Assembly (NCBI RefSeq): GCF_019449565.1
Contig: NZ_JAGRPM010000063.1
Span: forward strand, 35,979-99,978
Direction of reading: 5' to 3'
Length of the DNA: 64,000 bases
Source: Rhodoblastus sp.
Lineage (GTDB): Bacteria > Pseudomonadota > Alphaproteobacteria > Rhizobiales > Beijerinckiaceae
Shown here: positions 57,685 to 64,000 of the stretch, one piece after another
How the letters are laid out: every line of letters begins with the position of its first letter
How positions within the stretch are numbered: position 1 is the first letter of the stretch
Made by a program: the position numbers and the translations under genes
Notes under the pieces: model-generated
What the model was told of the DNA's origin: nothing
Database searches by the model: none
The model's input: the letters and a program-made list of their open reading frames with translations, nothing else

Positions 57685-58410
57685 CGTCCATTTTTAAGTC
57701 AGGTCGCCTATGAGGCCGATCCGGAAACCGACCAGAATTCAAAAGAGGTTTTGGATCCGCGGCGCGGGGCGGAGGGGTGATCCGGTGGGGTTGATGTCCT
57801 GCGCTACCGCCTGAAGATGGAGGCGCGGGTGGAAGGACAGCGACAGGAGCAGAACCGCGCTAGCGTTCTCCAGATCCGCCAGATCGGCAGCTAAGGAACC
57901 TCCAATCGGTCCGCGCGACAATGGCGCGCACAAATCAGGAAGGCTGTGGCCGCGACGAGGCTCGCGAGGGGAACAAGCCGCAAGGCGAGCGGCAAGCCAG
58001 ATCGATGAAGCCGAGATCGCAGCTCATAATGCTGACGAGCCAAATGCCTTCCTCTGTCCGTTGTTGCTGCCAACCGCACCTAGCGTGCCCTACGGAAGAG
58101 CGGGAAGACTACCGAAGGTGACGCTCGCCGACATAATCTGACAGCGGACGTTGGCGATAGTGAAAAGGTTCGGCAACCGCTCTGCGACGTGACTTCTCGG
58201 CGAGCGATCCCATCGCGCGGAAAGCACGATCCTGTGCTATGTAATGTCTGTTTCATTGCGGCAGGCCGCGCCGATGCGACAAAAAGCTGTGCGGACGCGG
58301 TCTTGTGGCGGCTTTCCGAAAATTGCCGCGCCTGACGACGGCGAAGCAGAGGGGACGGAGCGCGCGCCGCTTCGCGCAAAAGCGCGGGATGGCCGTGAGG
58401 AGGATCTGAA
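57685..58410. other. Gene-poor stretch with degraded mobile DNA
   Basis: Between the excisionase-like gene and ppk2 I find no convincing intact gene. The only recognisable part is the transposase-tail remnant at 57935-58078. Small open frames elsewhere have no ribosome-binding site or recognisable motif. This is probably the scarred outer edge of the recombinase element. Confidence 0.5.
57935..58078 (-). pseudogene. C-terminal remnant of an IS transposase
   Basis: One frame reads CGWQQQRTEEGIWLVSIMSC and then DLGFIDL before drifting and stopping at 57935. The pattern GIWLVSxMxxDLGxIDL closely resembles the C-terminus of rhizobial IS481-like transposases as I remember them. Start, catalytic DDE part and inverted repeats are all missing. 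Confidence 0.4.
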
Positions 58411-59265
58411 ATGGGCAAGAAAAAAAAGAACCACGTCGAACACGCCGCTGAACCATCTGCCGAAGCAACCAACGGCAAGCTGAAGGACAAGGTCTATGAA
58501 AAGGAGCTTGAGAAGCTTCATGTCGAGCTGGTGAAGCTGCAGCAATGGGTCGTGGCCAAGGGCCTGAAGGTTTGCATCGTATTTGAGGGCCGCGACGGCG
58601 CTGGCAAGGGCGGCTGCATCAAGGCGATCTGCGAGCGCGTCAGCCCGCGCGTCTTCCGCGTCGTCGCGCTTCCGGCGCCGACCGAGCGACAGAAATCGCA
58701 GATGTATATTCAGCGCTACATCGAGCATTTCCCCGCCGCGGGCGAGATCGCGATCTTCGACCGCTCCTGGTATAATCGCGCCGGGGTCGAGCGCGTGATG
58801 GGCTTTGCGAACGATTCGCAGGCCGAGCGCTTCCTTGAGCAGGCGCCGAGCTTCGAAAAGGCGATGGCGGAATCCGGCATCATTCTGCTGAAATATTGGC
58901 TGGAGGTCGGCGAGGAAGAGCAGGAGCGTCGTCTCGCATCGCGCATCGACGATGGCCGCAAGATCTGGAAGCTGTCGCCGATGGATTTGAAGAGCTTCAG
59001 CAGGTGGTATGATTATTCGCGCGCCCGCGACGCAATGTTCTCCGCCACCGATTCGTCTTGGGCGCCGTGGTATGTTCTGCGTTCGGACGATAAGAAGCGG
59101 GCGCGGCTGAATGTCATCTCGCATATGCTCAGGCACATTCCCTATGACGACCTGCCGCGCGAGAAGATCAAACTTCCCAAGCGCCAGAGCCGCGATGGTT
59201 ATGTCGAGCCGGATTATCCCTATAAATATGTCACCGAACATGATTGGGGCGTGGAAAAGGTCTAG
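58411..59265 (+). CDS. ppk2: Polyphosphate kinase 2
   Basis: Transfers phosphate between polyphosphate and nucleoside di- or monophosphates. The 284-aa product has Walker A GRDGAGKGGCIKAI (about 66-79), the lid-type RVVALPAPTERQK and Walker B FDRSWYNRAGVERVMGF, in the PPK2 order. A Lys-rich N-terminus precedes it. The ATG has GGAGG seven to nine bases upstream. A phospholipase D-like gene follows at 31 bp, suggesting cotranscription. Confidence 0.94.
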   Translation: MGKKKKNHVEHAAEPSAEATNGKLKDKVYEKELEKLHVELVKLQQWVVAKGLKVCIVFEGRDGAGKGGCIKAICERVSPRVFRVVALPAPTERQKSQMYIQRYIEHFPAAGEIAIFDRSWYNRAGVERVMGFANDSQAERFLEQAPSFEKAMAESGIILLKYWLEVGEEEQERRLASRIDDGRKIWKLSPMDLKSFSRWYDYSRARDAMFSATDSSWAPWYVLRSDDKKRARLNVISHMLRHIPYDDLPREKIKLPKRQSRDGYVEPDYPYKYVTEHDWGVEKV

Positions 59266-59296
59266 GCGTGGGGCGGGGGTGGGAGTGGAGAGCGCC

Positions 59297-60937
59297 ATGC
59301 GCCGTGGAACGCCCTTTTGGTTTGCGGGCTGCGGCCAAATGCGCGGCGACCAGCAACGAGCCAGCAGCGCTGCGTGTTCGGCCGAGTCTCGGGCGCTGGC
59401 CCGTCGCGGGCTTCCACGCAAGGTTCTGAACTGGCTCGCCCAGATCACCGGCGGCTCCACCCGCCCTCGGCCCGATCATCCGCGCACAATTTCGACGGCG
59501 CTCCAGGACACCTCCTCGACCAGGCTGGGCCAATTCTTCGACCCGGCGGCCGATGAGCATCCGGGACTCTCCGGCTTCAGCCTCTTGAGCCACGGGCGCG
59601 AGGCCTTCATCGTCCGTCTGGCCCTCGGCGACCTGGCCGAGCGAAGCCTCGACATGCAGTATTATGTCTGGGATGGCGATACGACCGGCCGGATCATCGT
59701 CGACCGCGTGATGAAGGCGGCCGATCGTGGGGTCAGGGTGCGGCTCCTTGTCGACGATCCCTACTACAAGGCCAGCGATTCCGTTATTGCCGCCCTCGAC
59801 GCACACCCGAATGTCGAGATCCGTCTTTTCAACCCTCTCACCAACCGGAGGTGGTCCACTCTTGACTTCATTTTCGACTTCGGCCGGGTCAACCGCCGCA
59901 TGCACAACAAGTTGATGATTGCCGACAATGCGGCTGCGATCGTTGGCGGCCGCAATATCGGCGACATCTATTATGGCGTGAACACCGCCGCCAACTTTCG
60001 CGATCTGGATGTATTGGCGGCTGGGCCTGTCGTCCGCGATCTGTCGCGGGTATTCGACCAATACTGGAATAGCCGCTCGACCGTACCGATCGCGGCCCTC
60101 GTCGATCGCGTCTATGGCGCCGCCGATCTTGACGCCATCCTGGTTCGCTTGCGTGAAGAGATCGCCGTGGTCGACTACCCTTATCCGATCGACCAGGACC
60201 TGGACGAACTGGCGGCTCGGGGCGCCGAGCTTCGTGACGATCTCGTGTGGGCGCCCGGCCGAATCATCGCCGACGACCCGGATACCGTCACACACAGCGA
60301 GGAGAGCGACGACGTGGTCGAATTCATCCGCGGGCGGGTCGCCCAGCTAAAAGAGGAACTGCTTGCCGAGTCGCCCTATTTCGTCCTGCCCGCCAGGGCG
60401 CAGGCCACCGTCAAGGCGCTGCACGAGCGCAAGGTCCGGGTGCGCGTGCTGACCAACTCGCTCGCTTCAAACGACATGCTGCCCGCGCATTCAGGCTATG
60501 CCAAGACCCGCAGGCGGCTGCTCGAGAACGGCATGGAGCTTTACGAACTGCGCGCGGATACTGACGCCTTCCGGCCGGGCTGGTCGCTTCTTTCCGGGCG
60601 GTCGCCAGCGGCCTTGCATACCAAGGCCATGGTCTTCGACCGCGAAGCCGTGTTTATCGGCAGCTTCAATCTCGACCCGCGCTCGGCCGTAATCAACACC
60701 GAAGCCGGTCTCTATATCGAGAGCCGGGAACTTGCCGAAAGGCTGACGGCCTACATGTCGACTGGCGTCGAGCCCGCCAACAGTTACCGTGTCCTCCTCG
60801 ACACGAATGGCGAGATCGTCTGGGAGACGATGAGGGACGGCCAAATAGTACGATACCGGGACGAGCCCGAAACCGGCTTCCGCCGGCGCTTCGTCGCCAA
60901 ACTGTGGAAGCTCCTGCCGATCGACTCGCAACTCTGA
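59297..60937 (+). CDS. Phospholipase D family protein (cardiolipin synthase-like)
   Basis: The 546-aa protein has two HKD motifs: HNKLMIADNAAAIVGGRN (about residue 204) and HTKAMVFDREAVFIGSFN (about 442). Each is followed by the usual Gly/Asn and acidic residues, so both half-sites look active. MQYYVWDGDTTG near residue 120 is typical of cardiolipin-synthase-like PLDs. No transmembrane anchor is obvious. The start ATG at 59297 has GGAGAG seven bases upstream; the frame is open inside ppk2, which I regard as overlap only. Confidence 0.87.
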   Translation: MRRGTPFWFAGCGQMRGDQQRASSAACSAESRALARRGLPRKVLNWLAQITGGSTRPRPDHPRTISTALQDTSSTRLGQFFDPAADEHPGLSGFSLLSHGREAFIVRLALGDLAERSLDMQYYVWDGDTTGRIIVDRVMKAADRGVRVRLLVDDPYYKASDSVIAALDAHPNVEIRLFNPLTNRRWSTLDFIFDFGRVNRRMHNKLMIADNAAAIVGGRNIGDIYYGVNTAANFRDLDVLAAGPVVRDLSRVFDQYWNSRSTVPIAALVDRVYGAADLDAILVRLREEIAVVDYPYPIDQDLDELAARGAELRDDLVWAPGRIIADDPDTVTHSEESDDVVEFIRGRVAQLKEELLAESPYFVLPARAQATVKALHERKVRVRVLTNSLASNDMLPAHSGYAKTRRRLLENGMELYELRADTDAFRPGWSLLSGRSPAALHTKAMVFDREAVFIGSFNLDPRSAVINTEAGLYIESRELAERLTAYMSTGVEPANSYRVLLDTNGEIVWETMRDGQIVRYRDEPETGFRRRFVAKLWKLLPIDSQL

Positions 60938-61201
60938 TCTGTAGAAGTTTCTACTCGACCTGAGAGATGGGCGGAGACCGATCACGACGCTGTCGCTGAA
61001 ACGGTGGTGCATCGGCCGAGCATCACATGAAAACGACCTGCGCTCTGCAGGACAGACCATTTCCTTGAGCCCTGATGCTCGTGCTTTCAGAAGCGGTTGG
61101 ATTATGCTATGTTATCTGGTTCTTCGCTTTAATGGCCTGCGCCCGGTCATTTACCCAAACGACCATCCGGTGGATGCCGTATTAGGGAAAGGGGAACCCC
61201 A

Positions 61202-61675
61202 ATGTCTAAAAGCAAAAGCAAAGGAACGAGGAGCCTTGCAGCGGCGGCGCTCATAGGGCTTTTTGCGGCTCACGCTGTGACAGCGCAAGAGACGAAAGGT
61301 CTGCCGCGGGATTCTACCGCCCATTTTATTTACTTTGACACTGGCAGCCACGCGTTATCGGCGAAAGACGAAGGCCAAATACGCGACGTGGCCGCAATGA
61401 TGCAAAGCTCCCCGACCGTCGTCGCCACGATCATCGGCAAGACCGATTCGGTTGGCTCCGCAGACTTCAATGAGCGCCTATCCAAACGACGCGCCGATGC
61501 GGTCTTCGGGTCTCTCGTTTATGACAACAAGGTGGCACAGAACCGGGTGGAGGTGTGCTGGACTGGCGAGCGTTTGCCATTCATGTCCGCTGCCGATGAA
61601 ACGGCGGATTTACAGAACAGGGTGGTTGCGATTGTCGTTAGCAAAGCGACGGTGGGCCATTTTTGTGGCAGATGA
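61202..61675 (+). CDS. OmpA-domain envelope protein
   Basis: The 157-aa product has a signal peptide (cleavage after AVTAQ, about residue 29) and a single OmpA-like peptidoglycan-binding domain: IYFDTGSHALSAKDEGQI, IGKTDSVGSADFNERLSKRR, ADAVFGSL. The Asp and Arg that bind diaminopimelate in this family (TDSVG..., LSKRRA) are kept. There is no lipoprotein Cys and no barrel. It stands alone; an integrase fragment abuts its 3' end. Confidence 0.8.
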   Translation: MSKSKSKGTRSLAAAALIGLFAAHAVTAQETKGLPRDSTAHFIYFDTGSHALSAKDEGQIRDVAAMMQSSPTVVATIIGKTDSVGSADFNERLSKRRADAVFGSLVYDNKVAQNRVEVCWTGERLPFMSAADETADLQNRVVAIVVSKATVGHFCGR

Positions 61676-61678
61676 GCG

Positions 61679-61903
61679 TTGAAGGGTTTCGCTCGTGCGG
61701 GCCGCGGTCAGGACCGGGAACTCTAGCGCCAAGGCTGCCATGTTGCCCGCAGTTTTGAGGTGCGAGCCCGCAGGCGGGTCCACAAAGTCGGGGACATCGA
61801 CATAGGGGAGCGCCCGCCGGTGTCCGCGCGAGAGCTTTAGTATGAGCTTGTCCAGATGGCCTTTCCAACTCGCAAGGTTTGCCTTAGTCCTCGGGAATGG
61901 GAG
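61679..61903 (-). pseudogene. P4-type tyrosine integrase fragment
   Basis: An uninterrupted 75-codon stretch reads RTKANLASWKGHLDKLI, ALPYVDVPDF, then AALALEFPVLTAARTSETL. These match the middle of P4/prophage integrases (core-binding end, then the first catalytic Arg in TAARTSE). A stop lies in frame at 61910-61912 upstream, and the His-x-x-Arg/Tyr part is missing downstream, where the OmpA-domain gene begins on the other strand. Confidence 0.65.
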
Positions 61904-62293
61904 TGCAACCTAGCGAAATAGCGCCGCGTCATCTTGTAGTCAGGTTTTGACGCGTCGACCACCGTCGTGGAGCGGGCGACGGCGTGATACAAAAATGTGA
62001 TGCGCGCGTCTGGCGGCTGTGAGCAATTATCTGTATTTGAAGGGAATTGGAGCGTCCGATCAGGCCTGCCTGTTCCCTTTACGCGGGCAATATCGACGTA
62101 ATCCGCAGTGCAGATCGTAAAAGGCTGGAAGAGGCGTGTCCGCGGGGGCGATTTGAGTTAGAAAATAGCAGCGGGATCATGCCCAGGCGCCGCACATCAA
62201 GCCCAACGCCTCGCGGGCCATACAGCGGAGCTTGACGTCCTGGAGACTGGCTTGCGAGCGAAAGCGACATAATCGCAAAGGCGATTTGAATGC
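61904..62293. other. Gene-poor stretch
   Basis: No intact gene is seen. One minus-strand frame (about 61911-62040) reads PDARITFLYHAVARS and ASKPDYKMTRRYF without stops and may be another decayed reading frame; I do not recognise it. Confidence 0.4.
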
Positions 62294-62324
62294 AAAAAAA
62301 GAGCCCGGCCAATTGGCCGGGCTC
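62294..62324 (-). terminator. Intrinsic terminator of the outer-membrane protein gene
   Basis: GAGCCCGGCCAATTGGCCGGGCTC (62324-62301) is a perfect palindrome. On the minus strand it is followed by seven T (62300-62294). It starts 30 bp after the stop of the barrel gene. Confidence 0.9.
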
Positions 62325-62354
62325 GGTAGGGAAAAACCCTGATCCTTACGGATC

Positions 62355-63113
62355 TCAGTACTTGGCGACGACCGGAGCCGGGGCGCTGAACAGATAAGCC
62401 AAGCCGACGCGGACCGTGTTGATGGAGGTCGACGGCCGGATCGGGTCGTAACCAGCAGCCCAGTTCGGGACAATGTTGTACGAACCGAAGTCGTAGTAAC
62501 GATATTCGACGCGGCCGACCCAGTTCGGGGTGAAGGCGTATTCGACGCCGGCGCCGACGTCGAAGCCGGATAGGTCGGTGTTGCGGGAAATGGAGCCGAT
62601 GAACAGGCCCGACGGAGCCGCGCCCGACAGGGACGTGCTGCCCTGAGCCCAAGCCGCGCCGCCGATGGCGTAAAACAGGGCGCGATCATAGGCGACGCCG
62701 AGGCGGCCGTTGATCGAAGCCAGCCAGTTCGTCTGGATCTTCGCGGTGTAGACGTTGGCGTCGCCATTGATGTTGCTGCCGACCCACGACCAGGACGTCG
62801 AAGCCGAGGAGCCCTGGAAGTCGCCTTCGATGCCGATCACGAAGTTCTGGTTGATCTGGTAGTTATAGCCGACGTAGCCGCCGCCCAGCACGCCCGAGGT
62901 GTCGAGGCTGTGCGAGTTCCAGCCCCAGTCGGAGCGGAGCGAGGTCGAGCCGAAGTTACCGCCGATGTCGGCGCCGATGTAGAAGCCGGTCCAGGAGAAG
63001 ACCGGAACCGGCGCAACGTAAACCGGAGCTTCCTTACGCGAGGGCAGGTCGGCGGCCAAGGCCGAGCCCGCCAGAGCCGCAAGAGCGACCGTGGAGAGAA
63101 GAATATGACGCAT
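62355..63113 (-). CDS. Outer-membrane beta-barrel protein (Omp25/31-like)
   Basis: The 252-aa product has a signal peptide (residues 1-20, cleaved after GSALA) and the Rhizobiales barrel pattern: ADLPSRKEAP, FSWTGFYIGADIGGNFG, VLGGGYVGYNYQ, VEYRYYDFGSY, and a final beta strand NTVRVGLAYLF. It ends APAPVVAKY rather than in an aromatic residue preceded by hydrophobic alternation. Structural role at the cell surface. Very strong ribosome-binding site AAGGAAGG and a strong terminator suggest high expression. Confidence 0.92.
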   Translation of the reverse strand: MRHILLSTVALAALAGSALAADLPSRKEAPVYVAPVPVFSWTGFYIGADIGGNFGSTSLRSDWGWNSHSLDTSGVLGGGYVGYNYQINQNFVIGIEGDFQGSSASTSWSWVGSNINGDANVYTAKIQTNWLASINGRLGVAYDRALFYAIGGAAWAQGSTSLSGAAPSGLFIGSISRNTDLSGFDVGAGVEYAFTPNWVGRVEYRYYDFGSYNIVPNWAAGYDPIRPSTSINTVRVGLAYLFSAPAPVVAKY

Positions 63114-63598
63114 TTGTTTTCCTTCCTTGCGGGATGCCGTAACGGACGCAAGCTGCGTTTCTTAGTCAGATGATAATGTGACTTAATCAGCCAGGGCTAG
63201 TCGAATTGAACCTCATCGTGTTGTTTTCCATGGAGTGTTGCAAAAGCGACTCACGGAGGGGCGGTTTTCCGAGGGCGTGGACGCGGCATAATGCCGATCA
63301 ATTTGATGTGCCTTCATGGACGAGTCGTTGAGCGTAAAGTTTCACTTTTTGTTGGCCATATTCGGAACGGATTCAGCTGCGTCGCTTAGGAATCCGCGCC
63401 AGGCAGTAAAATGATTCATGGGGCTGTCGACAGGCCACGTTCAACGAGCAGGCGGTAGCGGTTTTTGGGGGGCATCGCAGAATCTTCCCCAATTTGTACC
63501 TTAAGCCACGTCGAGGGATGCTGAGGCTCATCGTTCGTTCTGCCGCCTCGGTCCGGACGGCCTGGTTCCAGACCATTCGTCCTTTTTCTCCCTGTGGC
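63114..63598. other. Intergenic region without recognisable gene
   Basis: The region upstream of the barrel gene holds its leader and presumably its promoter (AT-rich stretch at about 63170-63240). I see no open frame with a ribosome-binding site or known motif between there and the RND gene stop, and no clear terminator for the RND gene. Confidence 0.5.
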
Positions 63599-64000
63599 TC
63601 AACCGTGCGCGGGCGTTCCCGCGCTCTCCTGCTCGGCCTTCGGCCGCGTCGAGGGGCGGAATTTTTCGCGCAGGCCCTGGAACGCCACATAGAGCGGCGG
63701 AATGGCGAAAATGCCGACCACCGAGGCCAGGATCATGCCGCCGAACACCGGCGTGCCGACATTTTTCCGCGCCAACTCGGAAGCGCCATGGGCGACGACC
63801 AGCGGATAGAGGCCGAGAATGAAGGCGAGCGAGGTCATCATCACCGGGCGGAAACGCAGCCGCGCGCCCTCGGTCGCCGCTTCGAGCAGGGGAACGCCGC
63901 GCTCACGCTGCTCCTTGGCGAATTCGACGATGAGGATGCCGTTCTTCGCCGCGAGGCCGATGAGCACGACCATGCCGATCTGGCCATAGAGATCGAGCGT
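63599..64000 (-). CDS. RND multidrug efflux permease, C-terminal end (partial)
   Basis: The last 133 residues of an AcrB/HAE1-type inner-membrane pump; the rest lies beyond the window. Visible are the [20 protein letters not shown] helix, the [20 protein letters not shown] motif, and [20 protein letters not shown], followed by a charged tail. These are the final transmembrane helices (about TM10-12) of the family. Adaptor and channel genes are not visible. Confidence 0.93.
   Translation of the reverse strand, partial: TLDLYGQIGMVVLIGLAAKNGILIVEFAKEQRERGVPLLEAATEGARLRFRPVMMTSLAFILGLYPLVVAHGASELARKNVGTPVFGGMILASVVGIFAIPPLYVAFQGLREKFRPSTRPKAEQESAGTPAHG

Noticed and set aside
57739..57933. 64-codon minus-strand frame in the gene-poor stretch
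   Set aside because: No ribosome-binding site, no motif, and composition typical of random GC-rich DNA.
63373..63690. 105-codon minus-strand frame overlapping the RND pump end
   Set aside because: It overlaps the confident RND C-terminus in another frame and has no motif.

Overview
The window is GC-rich, densely coding chromosomal DNA of an alphaproteobacterium, most likely a Hyphomicrobiales (Rhizobiales) member of the Beijerinckiaceae/Methylocystaceae type. The main reasons are gene content and order: a three-gene proton-translocating transhydrogenase next to an aa3-oxidase subunit IV gene, an rpmH-rnpA-yidC-engB-argB-dapD-dapE run, an Omp25/31-like barrel, and DUF882, DUF459 and DUF2339 proteins. 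The genus is inference; no 16S rRNA or carbon-metabolism marker gene is present.

Layout. 1-8.1 kb: partial putA, pth, rplY, mtnP, a repeat-rich leader with a candidate small RNA, a double MaoC hydratase, a DUF459 SGNH protein and a small membrane protein. 8.2-8.5 kb: an AT-rich membrane-protein gene broken by an in-frame TGA. 8.6-18.8 kb: two cell-wall enzymes (DUF882 peptidase, L,D-transpeptidase), a sigma-54 response regulator, pepF, an alpha/beta hydrolase, a PEBP protein and an ABC1 kinase. 19-30 kb: cytochrome oxidase subunit IV, pntAA-pntAB-pntB, ileS-lspA, two proline-rich secreted proteins and an M16 protease pair. 30-38.3 kb: mutL, slyX, psd-pssA, a PhzF protein, a DUF2339 protein and an SRAP protein. 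38.4-51 kb: gor, rpiA, an SDR, a nitronate monooxygenase, dapE-DUF805-dapD, a CDF transporter, a HAD nucleotidase-argB, engB and yidC-rnpA-rpmH.

The accessory part begins at a tRNA-Arg(ACG) gene at 51.3 kb. The 3' half of this gene is overlapped on the other strand by the end of a large serine recombinase gene, which carries a nonsense codon inside its zinc ribbon. Next comes a tightly coupled minus-strand module: excisionase-like HTH protein, 570-aa tyrosine recombinase, 360-aa tyrosine recombinase and a 264-aa protein I do not recognise, the last three joined by ATGA overlaps. This block holds almost only recombination genes and is the best candidate for an under-described system in the window. 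Beyond it are a degraded transposase tail, ppk2, a phospholipase D-like gene, an OmpA-domain protein, a P4-type integrase fragment, an outer-membrane barrel and the end of an RND pump gene.

Functionally, most of the window is housekeeping: translation and membrane insertion (rpmH, rnpA, yidC, engB, ileS, pth, rplY), lysine/peptidoglycan precursors (dapD, dapE) with wall remodelling (DUF882, L,D-transpeptidase), phospholipid synthesis (psd, pssA), and NADPH/redox supply (pntAA/AB/B, gor, rpiA). Several possible regulatory structures are visible: a sigma-70 promoter embedded in a dyad before rplY, an anti-Shine-Dalgarno small RNA candidate upstream of mtnP, and clear intrinsic terminators after pntB and the outer-membrane barrel gene.
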